64,000 nt of DNA from Streptomyces alanosinicus. GTDB taxonomy: Bacteria > Actinomycetota > Actinomycetes > Streptomycetales > Streptomycetaceae. Below, one piece after another: positions 1-11,749 of the stretch. Numbering within the stretch: position 1 is the first letter of the stretch; the number at the start of each line of letters is the position of its first letter. A program made the position numbers and the translations under genes. The stretch spans positions 558,001 through 622,000 of the forward strand of contig NZ_BMVG01000001.1 in assembly GCF_014650595.1 (NCBI RefSeq), in the 5' to 3' direction. The notes under the pieces were generated by a model. It did no database searches. It was not told the DNA's origin and worked only from the letters and a program-made list of their open reading frames with translations.

Positions 1-1125
1 GTCCTCGTGGGCCACGCCGAAGACCTCGGCGCGCAGCAGGGTCCGCTCGGCCCAGGCGCGGTGCGGCTTCACCTCGTTCATCTTGTTCGTATAGGCCGAC
101 CGCAGTACACCCCCGCCGCCGCGTTCCGGCCGCAGGATGTCCTGGGCGTCGCTGTACTCCTCGTGGCTGACCACGGACAGCGCGTGAACGGGCAGCACAT
201 GGGAGGGGTGGATGCAGGTCTTGCCGAGCAGGCCGTTCGCCTGGTCGAGGGAGATCTCCCGCAGCAGTCCGTCCATGGCGTGCTCGATCAGCTTCTCGCG
301 CAGCTCGACGGCCTGCACCTCCAGGAAGGGGCTCTGCCGCAGCTGTGGCTTGAACATGCGCTCGGAGACCCGGAAGTACTCCCACACGGGCCCGGTCACG
401 GTGAATCCGGAGCCGTCGGCGCGGCCCAGCATGTTCACGACGTCGGCGATCACGGAGGCGACGATCTGGACGTCGTAGGCGGTCATGTCGGGGGCGCGGC
501 GCAGGCCGTAGGAGGAGCAGAAGTCGGTCACGCCGAGGCGGAGCGCCAGGACCCGCTCGCGGTACTTGGCGACGGCGCGGGCGATGCCTTCCAGGGTGTC
601 CACGCGCGACTCGCGGTAGAGCAGCTCGGGGGACTCCAGGACGGGCATGGCGAACAGTCGGCTGCCGCTGTCGGCCTCGGCGTCCGCGAGGGCCTCCAGG
701 AAGGGGATGCCGCGTTCCTCGGTGAACTTCGGCAGCACGAATCCGGACAGCAGCCGGGTGGACGCGCCGAGACGCCGTACGAGGTCGGGGATCTGCTCGG
801 GCGTGCGCACCCGGATGAAGAGCAGCGGCGGCTCGACGCCGGGCCGGGCGGCCAGGTCGGCGAAGTGCCGGACGAGGTTCTCCTCTCCGGCCACGACGTC
901 GGCGTCGTCGATCGAGTCCTCCAGGCACAGCACCATCGAGACCACGCCGCTGCCGGCCTGTTTGACGATGTCGTCGGCGAGCCGCGGCCGGGTGGCCGGG
1001 CTGTACAGGGTGGCGCCGAGGGCGGCGGCGAGCAGCCGGGCCGGAGAGTCGGCGGTGAACGCGCCGGGCTCCCGGTGGAAGAGGCGCTGCCGCACCTCGG
1101 GGGCGATGTGCCCGAAATGACGCAT
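1..1125 (-). CDS. HpcH/HpaI aldolase / citrate-lyase beta (CitE-like) family protein, 3' end outside window
   Basis: A TIM-barrel C-C lyase of the CitE/HpcH family, with 375 codons visible and the C-terminus cut by the left edge. The ATG at 1125 has AGGGAG just upstream on the minus strand. The acidic CLEDSID segment (residues 67-73) matches the metal-binding region of the family, and further in-frame text (PVLESPELLYRE, HPSHVLPVHAL) fits the fold. This subtype is known as a partner of TerD genes in bacterial ter clusters, within a biosynthetic module of unknown product. The TerD, TerA-like and DUF475 genes next door agree. The substrate is unknown. The frame is read from the sequence and the assignment comes from family resemblance. 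Confidence 0.82.
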   Translation of the reverse strand, partial: MRHFGHIAPEVRQRLFHREPGAFTADSPARLLAAALGATLYSPATRPRLADDIVKQAGSGVVSMVLCLEDSIDDADVVAGEENLVRHFADLAARPGVEPPLLFIRVRTPEQIPDLVRRLGASTRLLSGFVLPKFTEERGIPFLEALADAEADSGSRLFAMPVLESPELLYRESRVDTLEGIARAVAKYRERVLALRLGVTDFCSSYGLRRAPDMTAYDVQIVASVIADVVNMLGRADGSGFTVTGPVWEYFRVSERMFKPQLRQSPFLEVQAVELREKLIEHAMDGLLREISLDQANGLLGKTCIHPSHVLPVHALSVVSHEEYSDAQDILRPERGGGGVLRSAYTNKMNEVKPHRAWAERTLLRAEVFGVAHED

Positions 1126-1321
1126 AGGACTCCCTCTGGGGTGCGAGCCGAGTCTGTGTTCGGTAAAAGGTGGCCGGTAATAGTACGTAGGGATCCATGT
1201 CATGGGTTCCCCACGGGCATGAATTTCCGGTAACTCACCCGTGTCGGCGCCGCCGCGGGAGACCGGTGGGAGACCACCCCCCGCATTGTCGTGGCCAGGA
1301 CCGAGAAGGCAGGATGACCGC

Positions 1322-2113
1322 ATGACGCACGCCATGCTGAAGGGGTCGAACGTCCCGCTGGAGGCCGAGACGGTCCGCGCCGTACTGCGCTGGACGCCCG
1401 GAGCGGGAGTTCCGGACGTGGACGCCTCGGCGCTGCTGCTGGGCCCCGACGGCCGGGTGCGCTCCGACGAGGACTTCGTCTTCTACAACCAGCCCCGGCA
1501 CCCCTCCGGGAAGGTGTGGCGGCTGGGCAAGAAGCGCGTCGCGGAGGGACTGACCGACACGATCCAGACGGATCTGCCGGGTGTCGAGGCGGCCGTCGGC
1601 CGGATCGTGCTGGTGGCGTCCGCGGACGGGGTCGCCTTCGACCGGGTGCCGGCGCTGTGCGTCCTGCTGTACGACGCCGCGGTCGCCGACGGGGAGCCGC
1701 TGGCCCGGTTCGAGATCAAGCCGGAGACGGGCGCGGAGACCGCGCTGATCTGCGGTGAGCTGTACCGGCGCGGGGAGGGCTGGAAGTTCCGCGCGGTGGG
1801 CGAGGGGTACTCCAACGGCCTGCGGGGTCTCGCCACGGACTTCGGTATCTCGGTGGACGAGTCGGAGATGGCGGAGCCGCAGTCGTCCCAGCCGCTGCCG
1901 CCCGAGCGGCCGGTGCCCGCGGTGCCTCAGCAGCCGGCGCCCGCCGTGCCTCAGCAGCCGCCGGCCTACGGCTATCCGCAGCCGGCGGCGGCTGCGCCGG
2001 CGTACGGGTACCCGCAGCCGGTGCCCATGCCGGTGACGGTGCCCGGGCCGGCGGGGTCGGCTGATCCGAACTTCCGGTTGCCGCCGCAGGGGCCGCAGTT
2101 CATCGGGCGGTGA
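1322..2113 (+). CDS. TerD-family protein with proline/glutamine-rich tail
   Basis: A 263-residue cytoplasmic TerD-domain protein. TerD domains bind calcium and act in tellurite and general stress responses; the molecular activity is unresolved. The domain (about residues 1-180) shows [28 protein letters not shown] and [14 protein letters not shown], which are the usual TerD landmarks. The last 80 or so residues are low-complexity, rich in Pro, Gln, Ala and Tyr, and contain a repeated AYGYPQP unit. The ATG at 1322 is preferred because GAAGGCAGG lies about 9 bases upstream; in-frame codons reach further back without a ribosome site. It is the only ter gene here on the plus strand, divergent from the CitE-like gene. 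Confidence 0.88.
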   Translation: MTHAMLKGSNVPLEAETVRAVLRWTPGAGVPDVDASALLLGPDGRVRSDEDFVFYNQPRHPSGKVWRLGKKRVAEGLTDTIQTDLPGVEAAVGRIVLVASADGVAFDRVPALCVLLYDAAVADGEPLARFEIKPETGAETALICGELYRRGEGWKFRAVGEGYSNGLRGLATDFGISVDESEMAEPQSSQPLPPERPVPAVPQQPAPAVPQQPPAYGYPQPAAAAPAYGYPQPVPMPVTVPGPAGSADPNFRLPPQGPQFIGR

Positions 2114-2119
2114 GCCCCG

Positions 2120-2854
2120 TCAGCGGTCGGCGGTCTTGTAGCCCCTGCCCCACTGCAGCCCCCAGCCGTACAGGCGGTCCAGTTCCCCCTGGAAGCCGTA
2201 CACGAACTTCACCTCGCGGCGGACGACCAGCTCGCCCTTCACGTTCTCGATCATGACGACCGCGCAGGAGCGGGCCTGGGGGTGGCGTTCGTCGAGGCCT
2301 ATCTCGATGCGGGGGCCGTTGCTGGGGTACAGCGTGACGATGGCGTGGGTGCGGTCGAAGGCCGGGGTCTGGTCGTAGATGTAGACGAAGACCAGCAGGC
2401 GTTTGATGGCGTCGCGGTGGTCGAGGTTGATGTACATCGTCTCGCCGGACGCCGAGCCGAACCGGTCGTCGCCGCTGAGCTTGATGTAGGGCGGCGCGTT
2501 GACGTCACCGAGGTAGTTGCCGAGCGGCTGGACGACGCCCTTCGTGCCGTCGGTCAGTTCGTAGAGGCAGCCCAGGTCGAGGTCGACATTGACCATGCTC
2601 TGGCCGTGGCCCAGCACCTCGGGCGGTTTGAGGGCCTTGAAGGGGTGGCGGAAGAGGCTGGTGCGTGCGGTGGTGCCGAAGTCGGACGTGCGCATCCGCC
2701 AGGTCAGATTGACGCGCAGATGGCCGGTCGCCGCGCCCTGTTTGGTGAGCGACACCGCCTGGTGCCGCCTGATGAGCTCGATGGCGTTGCTCGAGGCGTT
2801 GCCCGAGTCGAAGTCGGCGGCGTTGGCGCCCCGCAGCCCGTCGAAGAAACCCAT
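2120..2854 (-). CDS. TerA-like tellurium-resistance family protein
   Basis: A 244-residue protein that begins MGFFDGLRG and carries the two-part beta-sandwich expected of the TerA/TerD-related group. LDLGCLYEL, GDDRFG and EVKFVYGFQGELDRLYGWGLQW are recognisable landmarks. It is longer than a single TerD domain and lacks the canonical DLDASALL stretch, so TerA-like is preferred to TerD. The start at 2854 has a G-rich ribosome site. It lies downstream of the DUF475 gene on the same strand, but a strong hairpin (2883-2917) separates them, so it may have its own promoter. It is convergent with the TerD gene ending at 2113. The role in stress response is inferred from family and neighbours. Confidence 0.8.
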   Translation of the reverse strand: MGFFDGLRGANAADFDSGNASSNAIELIRRHQAVSLTKQGAATGHLRVNLTWRMRTSDFGTTARTSLFRHPFKALKPPEVLGHGQSMVNVDLDLGCLYELTDGTKGVVQPLGNYLGDVNAPPYIKLSGDDRFGSASGETMYINLDHRDAIKRLLVFVYIYDQTPAFDRTHAIVTLYPSNGPRIEIGLDERHPQARSCAVVMIENVKGELVVRREVKFVYGFQGELDRLYGWGLQWGRGYKTADR

Positions 2855-2882
2855 TCCCGCCCCCTGGTAACTCTGTGAACAC

Positions 2883-2917
2883 GATCGGGGCGGCCGACCT
2901 CGTCGGCCGCCCCGATC
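2883..2917 (-). terminator. Hairpin terminator after the DUF475 gene
   Basis: A perfect 16-bp stem (2883-2898 with 2902-2917) around a 3-base CTC loop lies 26 bases after the DUF475 stop codon at 2943. No U-run follows, which is common for Streptomyces terminators. It would end or attenuate transcription before the TerA-like gene. Confidence 0.75.
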
Positions 2918-2942
2918 AGAGCGTTCCTCACCGGCAGGGGTG

Positions 2943-4082
2943 TCACACCCCTGAGGAGACCTCGGCCTTCTCGTCGCTGCCCTCGCCGGCCTCGGCCAGC
3001 GCGCGGTTGCGGCGGACGGAGGACCAGAAGGACAGGGCGATCAGCACGACGCCGACCAGGCCGGTGATGACCTCATTGATCTCGTACTGGATGGTGACCA
3101 TGAGGATGACGGCCAGGGCGCCGATGGCGTAGTGGGCGCCGTGCTCCAGGAAGACGTAGTCGTCGAGGGTGCCCTGGCGGACCAGATAGACCGTGAGGGA
3201 CCGGACGTACATCGCGCCGATGCCGAGGCCGAGGGCCATCATCACGATGTCGTTGGTGATGGCGAAGGCGCCGATCACGCCGTCGAAGGAGAAGGACGCG
3301 TCCAGGACCTCCAGGTAGAGGAACATGAAGAACGCGGCCTGGCCGGCCATCAGCACCGCCGGCTTCTTCCTGCCGGTGCGGGCGGCCTCTTCCTCCTCCT
3401 CGTGCTCGCGCTCCTCCTCTTCCTCCAGCCGGTCCTCGAAGTAGCCGGACAGACCGCCGACGATCATGTACGTGATCAGGCCGGCGATGCCGGAGATCAG
3501 GACCGTCTGTGCCTTGTCGACATGGGCGCCACCGTGCTGGTGGGCGTGGACGGCGAAGGTGAAGGAGGTGATCAGCAGGACGATCAGGGCGATGCAGACC
3601 GCCAGCATGTCGACCTTGCCGAGCTTGGCGAGCGGCCGCTCGATCCAGCGCAGCCACTGGATGTCCCGGTCCTCGAAGATGAAGTCCAGGAAGATCATCA
3701 ACAGGAACATGCCACCGAAGGCGGCGATCGCCGGGTGGGCGTCGGTGACCAGCTGCTGGTAGCGGTCCTTGTCGCTGAAGGCGAGGTGCACCGCGTCGAC
3801 GGGGTTGAGTTTGGCGGTGATGGCCACGATGACGACCGGGAAGACCAGCCGCATGCCGAAGACCGCGATGAGAACGCCGACCGTGAGGAAGATCTTCTGC
3901 CAGAAGGCATTCATCTTCTTCAGGATCCCGGCGTTGACCACCGCGTTGTCGAACGACAGCGAGATCTCCAGGATGGCGAGGATCGCCACGACGCCGAATG
4001 CCTCCCACCCCCCGTAGAAGACCGCGGCGACCAGGCCGAGCGCGGTTACCGCGAACGACCAGCCGAAGGTTTTCAGAAGCAC
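2943..4082 (-). CDS. DUF475 integral membrane protein (TerC-like)
   Basis: A 379-residue polytopic membrane protein of the DUF475 family, related to TerC. About eight or nine hydrophobic segments are visible. Paired acidic motifs in membrane segments (EISLSFDNAVVN near residue 45 and LDASFSFDGVIGA near residue 265) resemble the TerC-superfamily metal-binding signature. A cytoplasmic acidic patch (DRLEEEEEREHEEEEE) and a His cluster (HAHQHGGAH) also suggest cation handling. The start is GTG at 4082; ribosome-site evidence is weak. Partnership between TerC-type membrane proteins and TerD is established in ter systems, while metal export or sensing here is inference. Confidence 0.85.
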   Translation of the reverse strand: MLLKTFGWSFAVTALGLVAAVFYGGWEAFGVVAILAILEISLSFDNAVVNAGILKKMNAFWQKIFLTVGVLIAVFGMRLVFPVVIVAITAKLNPVDAVHLAFSDKDRYQQLVTDAHPAIAAFGGMFLLMIFLDFIFEDRDIQWLRWIERPLAKLGKVDMLAVCIALIVLLITSFTFAVHAHQHGGAHVDKAQTVLISGIAGLITYMIVGGLSGYFEDRLEEEEEREHEEEEEAARTGRKKPAVLMAGQAAFFMFLYLEVLDASFSFDGVIGAFAITNDIVMMALGLGIGAMYVRSLTVYLVRQGTLDDYVFLEHGAHYAIGALAVILMVTIQYEINEVITGLVGVVLIALSFWSSVRRNRALAEAGEGSDEKAEVSSGV

Positions 4083-4185
4083 TGGCTACCCAATCATCTA
4101 GGTACGGGTCTCCCCCGTGCCGTACTCGGCTTTGCTAAACGTTGACCCCGAGTGTAGAGGTGCACCCTACCGGCGGTACCAGTGC

Positions 4186-4764
4186 CTACGAAACGTTCAC
4201 TCCGAAGTCCAGGGCGATACCACGCAGACCCGAGGCGTAGCCCTGGCCCACGGCCCGGAACTTCCACTCTCCCTGGTACCGGTACAGCTCGCCGAAGATC
4301 ATGGCGGTCTCGGTGGAGGCGTCCTCGCTCAGGTCGTAGCGCGCCAGTTCCTGGCCGTCGGCCTGGTTCACGACCCGGATGAAGGCGTTGGAGACCTGGC
4401 CGAAGGTCTGGCCCCGCTCGTCCGCCATATGGATCGAGACCGGGAAGGCGATCTTCTCGCACTGCGGCGGGACCTTGGCGAGGTCGACCAGAATCGATTC
4501 GTCGTCGCCCTCGCCCTCACCGGTGAGGTTGTCACCGGTGTGCTCGACCGAGCCCTCGGGGCTCTTGAGCTGGTTGTAGAAGACGAAGTACTCATCGCCC
4601 AGGACGCGGTTGCCCGCGCCGCACAGCAGCGCGCTGGCGTCCAGGTCGAAGGGGGCGCCGGTGGTGGAACGCGCGTCCCAGCCGAGCCCGATCAAGACGT
4701 TGGTGAGGTTCGGTGCGGCTTTGGAGAGGGAGACATTGCCTCCCTTGGCGAGCGTGACGCCCAT
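4186..4764 (-). CDS. terD: TerD-family calcium-binding stress protein
   Basis: A 192-residue single-domain TerD protein of the usual length, starting [15 protein letters not shown]. The acidic calcium-binding segments are present: FDLDASALL near residue 40, GEGEGDDES near residue 85 and YDLSEDAS near residue 145. The ATG at 4764 has GGGGAGG upstream. The next TerD gene (4866-5441) is a close paralogue, but a 13-bp-stem hairpin between them suggests partial or separate transcription. Two adjacent TerD genes next to a DUF475/TerC protein is the common actinobacterial arrangement. The function in tellurite or oxidative stress follows from the family and is not shown by the sequence. Confidence 0.92.
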   Translation of the reverse strand: MGVTLAKGGNVSLSKAAPNLTNVLIGLGWDARSTTGAPFDLDASALLCGAGNRVLGDEYFVFYNQLKSPEGSVEHTGDNLTGEGEGDDESILVDLAKVPPQCEKIAFPVSIHMADERGQTFGQVSNAFIRVVNQADGQELARYDLSEDASTETAMIFGELYRYQGEWKFRAVGQGYASGLRGIALDFGVNVS

Positions 4765-4807
4765 GATGCTGGTCCTCCCCTAGTGGTGCTGTTCTGGTTG
4801 TCCTGCG

Positions 4808-4844
4808 CGTCCGGCGCCGCCCGTAAACGGTGCGGCGCCGGACG
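4808..4844 (-). terminator. Hairpin between the tandem terD genes
   Basis: A perfect 13-bp stem (4808-4820 with 4832-4844) with an 11-base loop, placed after the stop of the upstream TerD gene (4866) and before the next TerD start (4764). It is probably a terminator or attenuator that reduces read-through. Confidence 0.68.
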
Positions 4845-4865
4845 GAATGCGCGGGCTGTCGTACG

Positions 4866-5441
4866 TCAGACGTTGACGCCGAAGTCCTGGGCGATGCCGC
4901 GCAGACCGGAGGCGTACCCCTGGCCGATGGCGCGGAACTTCCACTCCGCCCCGTGCCGGTACAGCTCGCCGAAGACCATGGCGGTCTCGGTGGAGGCGTC
5001 CTCGCTCAGGTCGTAGCGGGCGATCTCCGTGCCGCCGGCCTGGTTCACCACGCGGATGTAGGCGTTGCGGACCTGGCCGAAGGACTGCTGGCGGTTCTCC
5101 GCGTCGTAGATCGACACCGGGAAGACGATCTTCTCGATGTCGGCGGGGACGCCTGCGAGGTTGACCTTGATCACCTCGTCGTCGCCCTCGCCCTCACCGG
5201 TGAGGTTGTCACCGGTGTGCTCGACCGAGCCCTCGGGGCTCTTGAGGTTGTTGAAGAAGACGAAGTGCTGGTCGCTCGCGACCTTGCCGGAGTTGTTCAG
5301 CAGCAGCGCGCTGGCGTCGAGGTCGAAGTCACTGCCGGTCGTGGTGCGGGCGTCCCAGCCCAGACCGACGAGGACCGCGGTCAGTCCGGGGGCCTCCTTC
5401 GTCAGCGATACGTTGCCGCCCTTGCTGAGGCTGACTCCCAC
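4866..5441 (-). CDS. terD: TerD-family calcium-binding stress protein
   Basis: A 191-residue paralogue of the neighbouring TerD, starting [15 protein letters not shown]. It has [19 protein letters not shown] and YDLSEDAS at the same places. The start is GTG at 5441, supported by GGAGG five bases upstream; no ATG is better placed. It is the first gene of a possible three-gene ter unit (TerD, TerD, DUF475). The two copies differ most in the middle loop ([12 protein letters not shown] here against [12 protein letters not shown] in the other), which may tune calcium binding or partners. The gene symbol follows the family and the exact orthologue is not resolved. Confidence 0.92.
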   Translation of the reverse strand: MGVSLSKGGNVSLTKEAPGLTAVLVGLGWDARTTTGSDFDLDASALLLNNSGKVASDQHFVFFNNLKSPEGSVEHTGDNLTGEGEGDDEVIKVNLAGVPADIEKIVFPVSIYDAENRQQSFGQVRNAYIRVVNQAGGTEIARYDLSEDASTETAMVFGELYRHGAEWKFRAIGQGYASGLRGIAQDFGVNV

Positions 5442-5579
5442 GTGTCCTCCATGTGGTGTCCAGGGGCGGGAAGCCCCGTCGTGCTTCGGTTATGGGATCA
5501 ACGTGCCGATCCTAGTGAGGGGTTCCCACCCCCCGCAGACCCTGGACCCGGAGAATCGCAGGTGTCGGCCACGGTCGGC

Positions 5580-6038
5580 CTACAGGGTGTCGAGCGCCTC
5601 CACATACGCGTTCAGGTCGCGTGCGTCCGGCAGGCCGTTGACCACGGTCCACCGCACGACGCCTTCCTTGTCGATGATGAAGGTGCCCCGGACGGCGCAT
5701 CCCTTGTCCTCGTCGAAGACGCCGTACTGGCGCGAGACGTTGCCGTGCGGCCAGAAGTCGCTGAGCAGCGGGTACTCCAGGCCCTCCTGCTCGGAGAAGA
5801 CACGCAGGGTGTGGATGGAGTCGTTGGAGACGGCGAGCAGCTGGGTGTCGTCGTTGACGAACTTCGGCAGGTTGTCGCGCAGCTCGCACAGCTCCCCGGT
5901 GCACACACCGGTGAAGGCGAACGGATAGAAGAGCAGGACCACGTTCTTGGCGCCGCGGAAGTCCGAGAGCCTCACGGCCTTGCCGTGGTTGTCCTTGAGC
6001 TCGAAGTCGGGGGCCTTGTCGCCGACCTGGATCGCCAT
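5580..6038 (-). CDS. Peroxiredoxin, Bcp/AhpE type
   Basis: A 152-residue thiol peroxidase that reduces hydroperoxides in the cytoplasm. The thioredoxin-fold start [12 protein letters not shown] and the active-site stretch [18 protein letters not shown] are clear. Cys46 is the expected peroxidatic residue. Cys51, five residues later, is where many Bcp/PrxQ enzymes keep their resolving cysteine, so an intramolecular disulfide mechanism is likely. The flanking sequence resembles mycobacterial AhpE, which lacks this second cysteine. The ATG at 6038 has AAAGGGAAA upstream. It sits between the ter genes and a DUF3052 gene, which fits a stress-response neighbourhood. The electron donor is unknown. 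Confidence 0.9.
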   Translation of the reverse strand: MAIQVGDKAPDFELKDNHGKAVRLSDFRGAKNVVLLFYPFAFTGVCTGELCELRDNLPKFVNDDTQLLAVSNDSIHTLRVFSEQEGLEYPLLSDFWPHGNVSRQYGVFDEDKGCAVRGTFIIDKEGVVRWTVVNGLPDARDLNAYVEALDTL

Positions 6039-6088
6039 CGGGATGTTTCCCTTTCGGTGGGCTGTTCGGAGGAGAACAGCCTACGGCG

Positions 6089-6127
6089 GCGGGGGCGGCG
6101 GTCACCTGGAGGGACCACCGCCCCCGC
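6089..6127 (-). terminator. Hairpin after the DUF3052 gene
   Basis: Arms 6089-6101 and 6115-6127 form a 13-bp G/C-rich stem with one mismatch and a 13-base loop. It lies just after the DUF3052 stop at 6150 on the minus strand and before the peroxiredoxin start. Confidence 0.6.
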
Positions 6128-6149
6128 GTCGCTCACCTGGGGGAGGCAC

Positions 6150-6578
6150 TCACCGCTTGGCGGCGGCCTTCGGGGTGGACAGCCTGCTGCCGTTCCAGTC
6201 CTTGCCCACGCTGATGCCCTTGGTCTGCGACAGACCGGCTGTCCGCGCCGCGTCACTGATGTCGCTGGGCTCGATGTAGCCGTCCCGGCCGGTCTTCGGC
6301 GTGAGGAGGACGATCTGGCCATCCTCTTCGAGGAGCCCGATGGCATCGACCAGTGCGTCGGTCAGGTCGCCGTCATCGTCACGGAACCACAGCAACACGG
6401 CGTCGGCCACGTCGTCGTAGTCCTCGTCCACCAGCTCGCTGCCGATGGCTCCCTCGATGGACTCGCGGAGCTCCTGGTCCACGTCGTCGTCGTAGCCGAG
6501 CTCCTGGACCACCTGGTCGGGCTGGAACCCCAGCCTGACGGCCAGGCTCGTCTCCGCGTGGTCCGCGGTCGCGCTCAC
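6150..6578 (-). CDS. DUF3052 family protein
   Basis: A 142-residue acidic soluble protein of the actinobacterial DUF3052 family. The start is GTG at 6578, because AGGAGG lies six bases upstream. An in-frame ATG at 6596 falls before this site and has no ribosome site of its own. The sequence contains ADAVLLWFRDDDGDL and VLLTPKTGRDGYIEPSDI, a pattern conserved in the family. The biochemical role is unknown. The gene is divergent from aceE across a 380-base spacer, and this pairing is common in Streptomyces. The acidity and small size might suggest an adaptor role, but nothing in the sequence proves it. Confidence 0.82.
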   Translation of the reverse strand: MSATADHAETSLAVRLGFQPDQVVQELGYDDDVDQELRESIEGAIGSELVDEDYDDVADAVLLWFRDDDGDLTDALVDAIGLLEEDGQIVLLTPKTGRDGYIEPSDISDAARTAGLSQTKGISVGKDWNGSRLSTPKAAAKR

Positions 6579-6958
6579 GGTCTGCCTCCTGATCATGTCT
6601 TTGGGAAAAACTCAGCCACGCGCGTGCGCGCGTTGCCTGGCCGTAGTCCACACGGGCGGGACGGATCGCGCAAGTACCCGGCCGTTCAGACCGCCGAAAC
6701 GGTGACGATACCGGCCTTGTCACCGCAACTCCTTGCACCGTATCCCGATTCAGCGTGGCCCACGTCTCAGGCATTTGCCTGTTTTGTTCCGCCTCTCGAA
6801 CATCTTTGCCAAGCCTGTCACACCCCGGGCGTATCGTTGCGTTTTGACCGGTGGAGATGACGTACACCGCCCCGAGGTACACGATGGGGTGCGGTGCAGG
6901 CAGGTGCAGAAAAGCAGGGAACAGCAGAAAATCGGCCCTCTGACAGGTAAGGAACAGC
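6579..6958. other. 380-base divergent spacer between the DUF3052 gene and aceE
   Basis: The spacer must carry promoters in both directions. It contains an alternating CG-rich stretch (ACGCGCGTGCGCGCGT, about 6617-6632) and a TTGACC element near 6844 pointing toward aceE, but no convincing -10 box at standard spacing. No small gene with a ribosome site was found. Confidence 0.45.
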
Positions 6959-9706
<2,748 letters not shown>

Positions 9707-9707
9707 G

Positions 9708-9889
9708 CGGCAACGGGAGTGGGGGTGCGGGGCCATCGCCGGGTGCGGGTGAGTGGGTGGCTTGTCGCGCGGTTCCCCGAGCCCCTCAGGGGGTTGCACT
9801 GCAACTCCCCCAGGGGCGCGGAGAACTGAGCGACCGGCCACACCCGACCCGCACCCGGCGACGACGAGCACCCCCCACCCCCGTTGCCG
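9708..9889. repeat. 182-bp imperfect inverted repeat between convergent genes
   Basis: The left arm 9708-9798 and right arm 9800-9889 can pair over about 90 bases with scattered mismatches and small bulges. The outermost CGGCAACGGG/CCCCGTTGCCG and the central GTTGCA/TGCAAC pair perfectly. The middle holds GTCGCGCGGTTCCCCGAGCC and its partner. It starts two bases after the aceE stop codon. Related sequence recurs at 25971 and 35581. It probably forms a bidirectional terminator and may be a remnant of a mobile palindromic element. The remaining 9890-10063 is plain spacer with no gene seen. Confidence 0.8.
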
Positions 9890-10063
9890 AATCCGCCGAA
9901 GCGCCGCAGGCCCGCGCAGCCCCCTCCGCAGCGCGCGCCGCGGCCCGGCGGTCCTCCCATGTCCTGCGGAGGACTTGACCCACTGTGACCTGCGGCGCGC
10001 ACCCGGTGCGAGGGATCTTTACCGGAGTCACCCTGATAGGCGAAATCCGCCGCTGACGGGGTT

Positions 10064-11683
10064 TCAGATGTGGCCCACGCCCGCGCCCGACTCCGCGTTC
10101 GCGCCCCGCTTGGTGAGCAGTGCGACGAAGACGGCGACCGCCGCCACGCCGGCCGCGACCAGGGAGGCGAGGCTCATGCCGGAGACGAAGGTGTGATGGG
10201 CGACGTCGGTGATCTTCGCGGCGACCTGCTCGGGCACGCCCTTGGGCACCGGCGCGACACCGACCTGGACCGCCTCCGAGGCCTTGTCCAGCTGATCCGG
10301 GGTCAGCTTCGGCAGCCCGGCCCCGGTCCAGTTGCCCGGCAGGTCGCTGTCGACCTTGGAGGCCATCACGGCGCCCAGCACCGCCGTGCCGAGGCTGCCG
10401 CCGATCTGCATCGCGGCCTGCTGGAGGCCGCCGGCCACGCCGGACAGCTCCATGGGGGCGTTGCCGACGATGACCTCGGTGGCGCCGACCATGACCGGGG
10501 CCAGGCCGAGCCCGAGCAGGGCGAACCAGACGGACATGACACCGCTGCCGGTGTCGGCCCGGAGCGTCGACATGCCGTACATGGCGACGGTGGTGGCGAG
10601 CATGCCGCCGGCCAGCGGGATGCGCGGGCCGAGCTTGGTGATCGCGGCGCCGGCGAGCGGCGAGCCGACGATCATCATGCCGGTGAGCGGCAGCAGATGC
10701 AGGCCCGCGTCGATCGGGCTCATGCCGTGGACGTTCTGGAGGTAGAACGTCACGAAGAACAGGCCGCCCATGAAGGCGATGGCCATGAGGACCATCAGCA
10801 CGACGCCCGCCGAGAGGGGTATCGAGCGGAACAGGCCGAGCGGGATCAGCGGCTCCCTGACCCGTGTCTCCCAGACGGAGAACAGCACGAAGAGCACCAC
10901 GGACGCGGCGATGAAGATCCACGTCCTGCCGTCGCCCCAGCCCCAGGCCGGGGCCTTGATGAGCGCCCACACCAGGCAGAACATCGCGCCGGAGAGCAGG
11001 GCGATGCCGAGGAGGTCGAAGGAGCGCGGGGCGTTCTCGGCGCGGTGGTCGAGCAGGATCAGCACGCCGAGGACCAGGGCGAGGGCGCCGACCGGCACGT
11101 TGATGAAGAACACCGACTGCCAGCTGACGTGCTGCACCAGCACACCGCCGAGGATCGGGCCGCCCGCGGTGGACGCGCCGATCACCATGCCCCAGATGCC
11201 GATGGCCATGTTGAGCTTCTCGGCCGGGAAGGTGGCCCGCAGCAGGCCGAGCGCGGCCGGCATCAGCAGCGCGCCGAACAGGCCCTGGAAGACGCGGAAG
11301 GTGACGACCGCGGCGATGCTGTTCGACAGCCCGATGGCGCCCGAGGCGGCGGCGAAGCCGGTGACGCCGATGAGGAAGGTCTGCCGGTGGCCGAAGCGGT
11401 CACCGAGCTTGCCCGCGGTGATCAGGGAGACCGCGAGGGCGAGGAAGTAGCCGTTGGTGATCCACTGCACCTGGGCGAAGGTGGCCCCCAGGTCCTTCTG
11501 GATCGCCGGGTTGGCGATGGCCACGATGGTGCCGTCGAGGGCCACCATCATGACGCCCACGGCGACGGTGATGAGGGTGAGCCAAGGATGGCCGCGCAGC
11601 CCCGCGGCCGGAGCCGGCGCGAGCGGGGCTTCCGAGCTCTTGTCCCCCGGCCCCGTCGCGTCGATGGTGGTCTGACTAGTCAT
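10064..11683 (-). CDS. MFS drug exporter, DHA2 (EmrB/QacA) family, 14-helix type
   Basis: A 539-residue inner-membrane proton-coupled exporter. About 14 hydrophobic segments can be traced. Family signatures include VMMVALDGTIVAIANPAI in helix 1 (DHA2 motif D1), GKLGDRFGHRQTFLIG between helices 2 and 3 (motif A) and GPILGGVLVQHVSWQSVFFI (motif C and the following loop). The substrate cannot be read from sequence; multidrug or self-made antibiotic export is typical. The start ATG at 11683 is 66 bases from the divergent TetR gene, and shared GTCAG half-sites between them suggest repression by that TetR. Confidence 0.93.
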   Translation of the reverse strand: MTSQTTIDATGPGDKSSEAPLAPAPAAGLRGHPWLTLITVAVGVMMVALDGTIVAIANPAIQKDLGATFAQVQWITNGYFLALAVSLITAGKLGDRFGHRQTFLIGVTGFAAASGAIGLSNSIAAVVTFRVFQGLFGALLMPAALGLLRATFPAEKLNMAIGIWGMVIGASTAGGPILGGVLVQHVSWQSVFFINVPVGALALVLGVLILLDHRAENAPRSFDLLGIALLSGAMFCLVWALIKAPAWGWGDGRTWIFIAASVVLFVLFSVWETRVREPLIPLGLFRSIPLSAGVVLMVLMAIAFMGGLFFVTFYLQNVHGMSPIDAGLHLLPLTGMMIVGSPLAGAAITKLGPRIPLAGGMLATTVAMYGMSTLRADTGSGVMSVWFALLGLGLAPVMVGATEVIVGNAPMELSGVAGGLQQAAMQIGGSLGTAVLGAVMASKVDSDLPGNWTGAGLPKLTPDQLDKASEAVQVGVAPVPKGVPEQVAAKITDVAHHTFVSGMSLASLVAAGVAAVAVFVALLTKRGANAESGAGVGHI

Positions 11684-11685
11684 AC

Positions 11686-11745
11686 GTCAGAGGCTAGTGA
11701 CAGCGTCTGACATTTGACAAACGATTCCATCCGTCAGTAACTGAC
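11686..11745. promoter_or_regulatory. Divergent promoter/operator between MFS exporter and TetR
   Basis: Four GTCAG/CTGAC half-sites lie in 60 bases. One forms the perfect palindrome GTCAGTAACTGAC (11733-11745), and a second pair is GTCAGA at 11686 and TCTGAC at 11706. TTGACA at 11714-11719 with 17-18 bases to TAACTG gives a plausible promoter toward the TetR gene, with the palindrome covering its -10 box. These are the likely TetR operators (inference from position). Confidence 0.65.
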
Positions 11746-11749
11746 ACAT

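Noticed and set aside
5519..5532. GGGGTTCCCACCCC hairpin after the peroxiredoxin
   Set aside because: The stem is only 5 bp, too weak to call a terminator with confidence.
6617..6632. Alternating CG stretch as a Z-DNA or regulatory element upstream of aceE
   Set aside because: Such runs are frequent by chance at this GC content and nothing else supports it.
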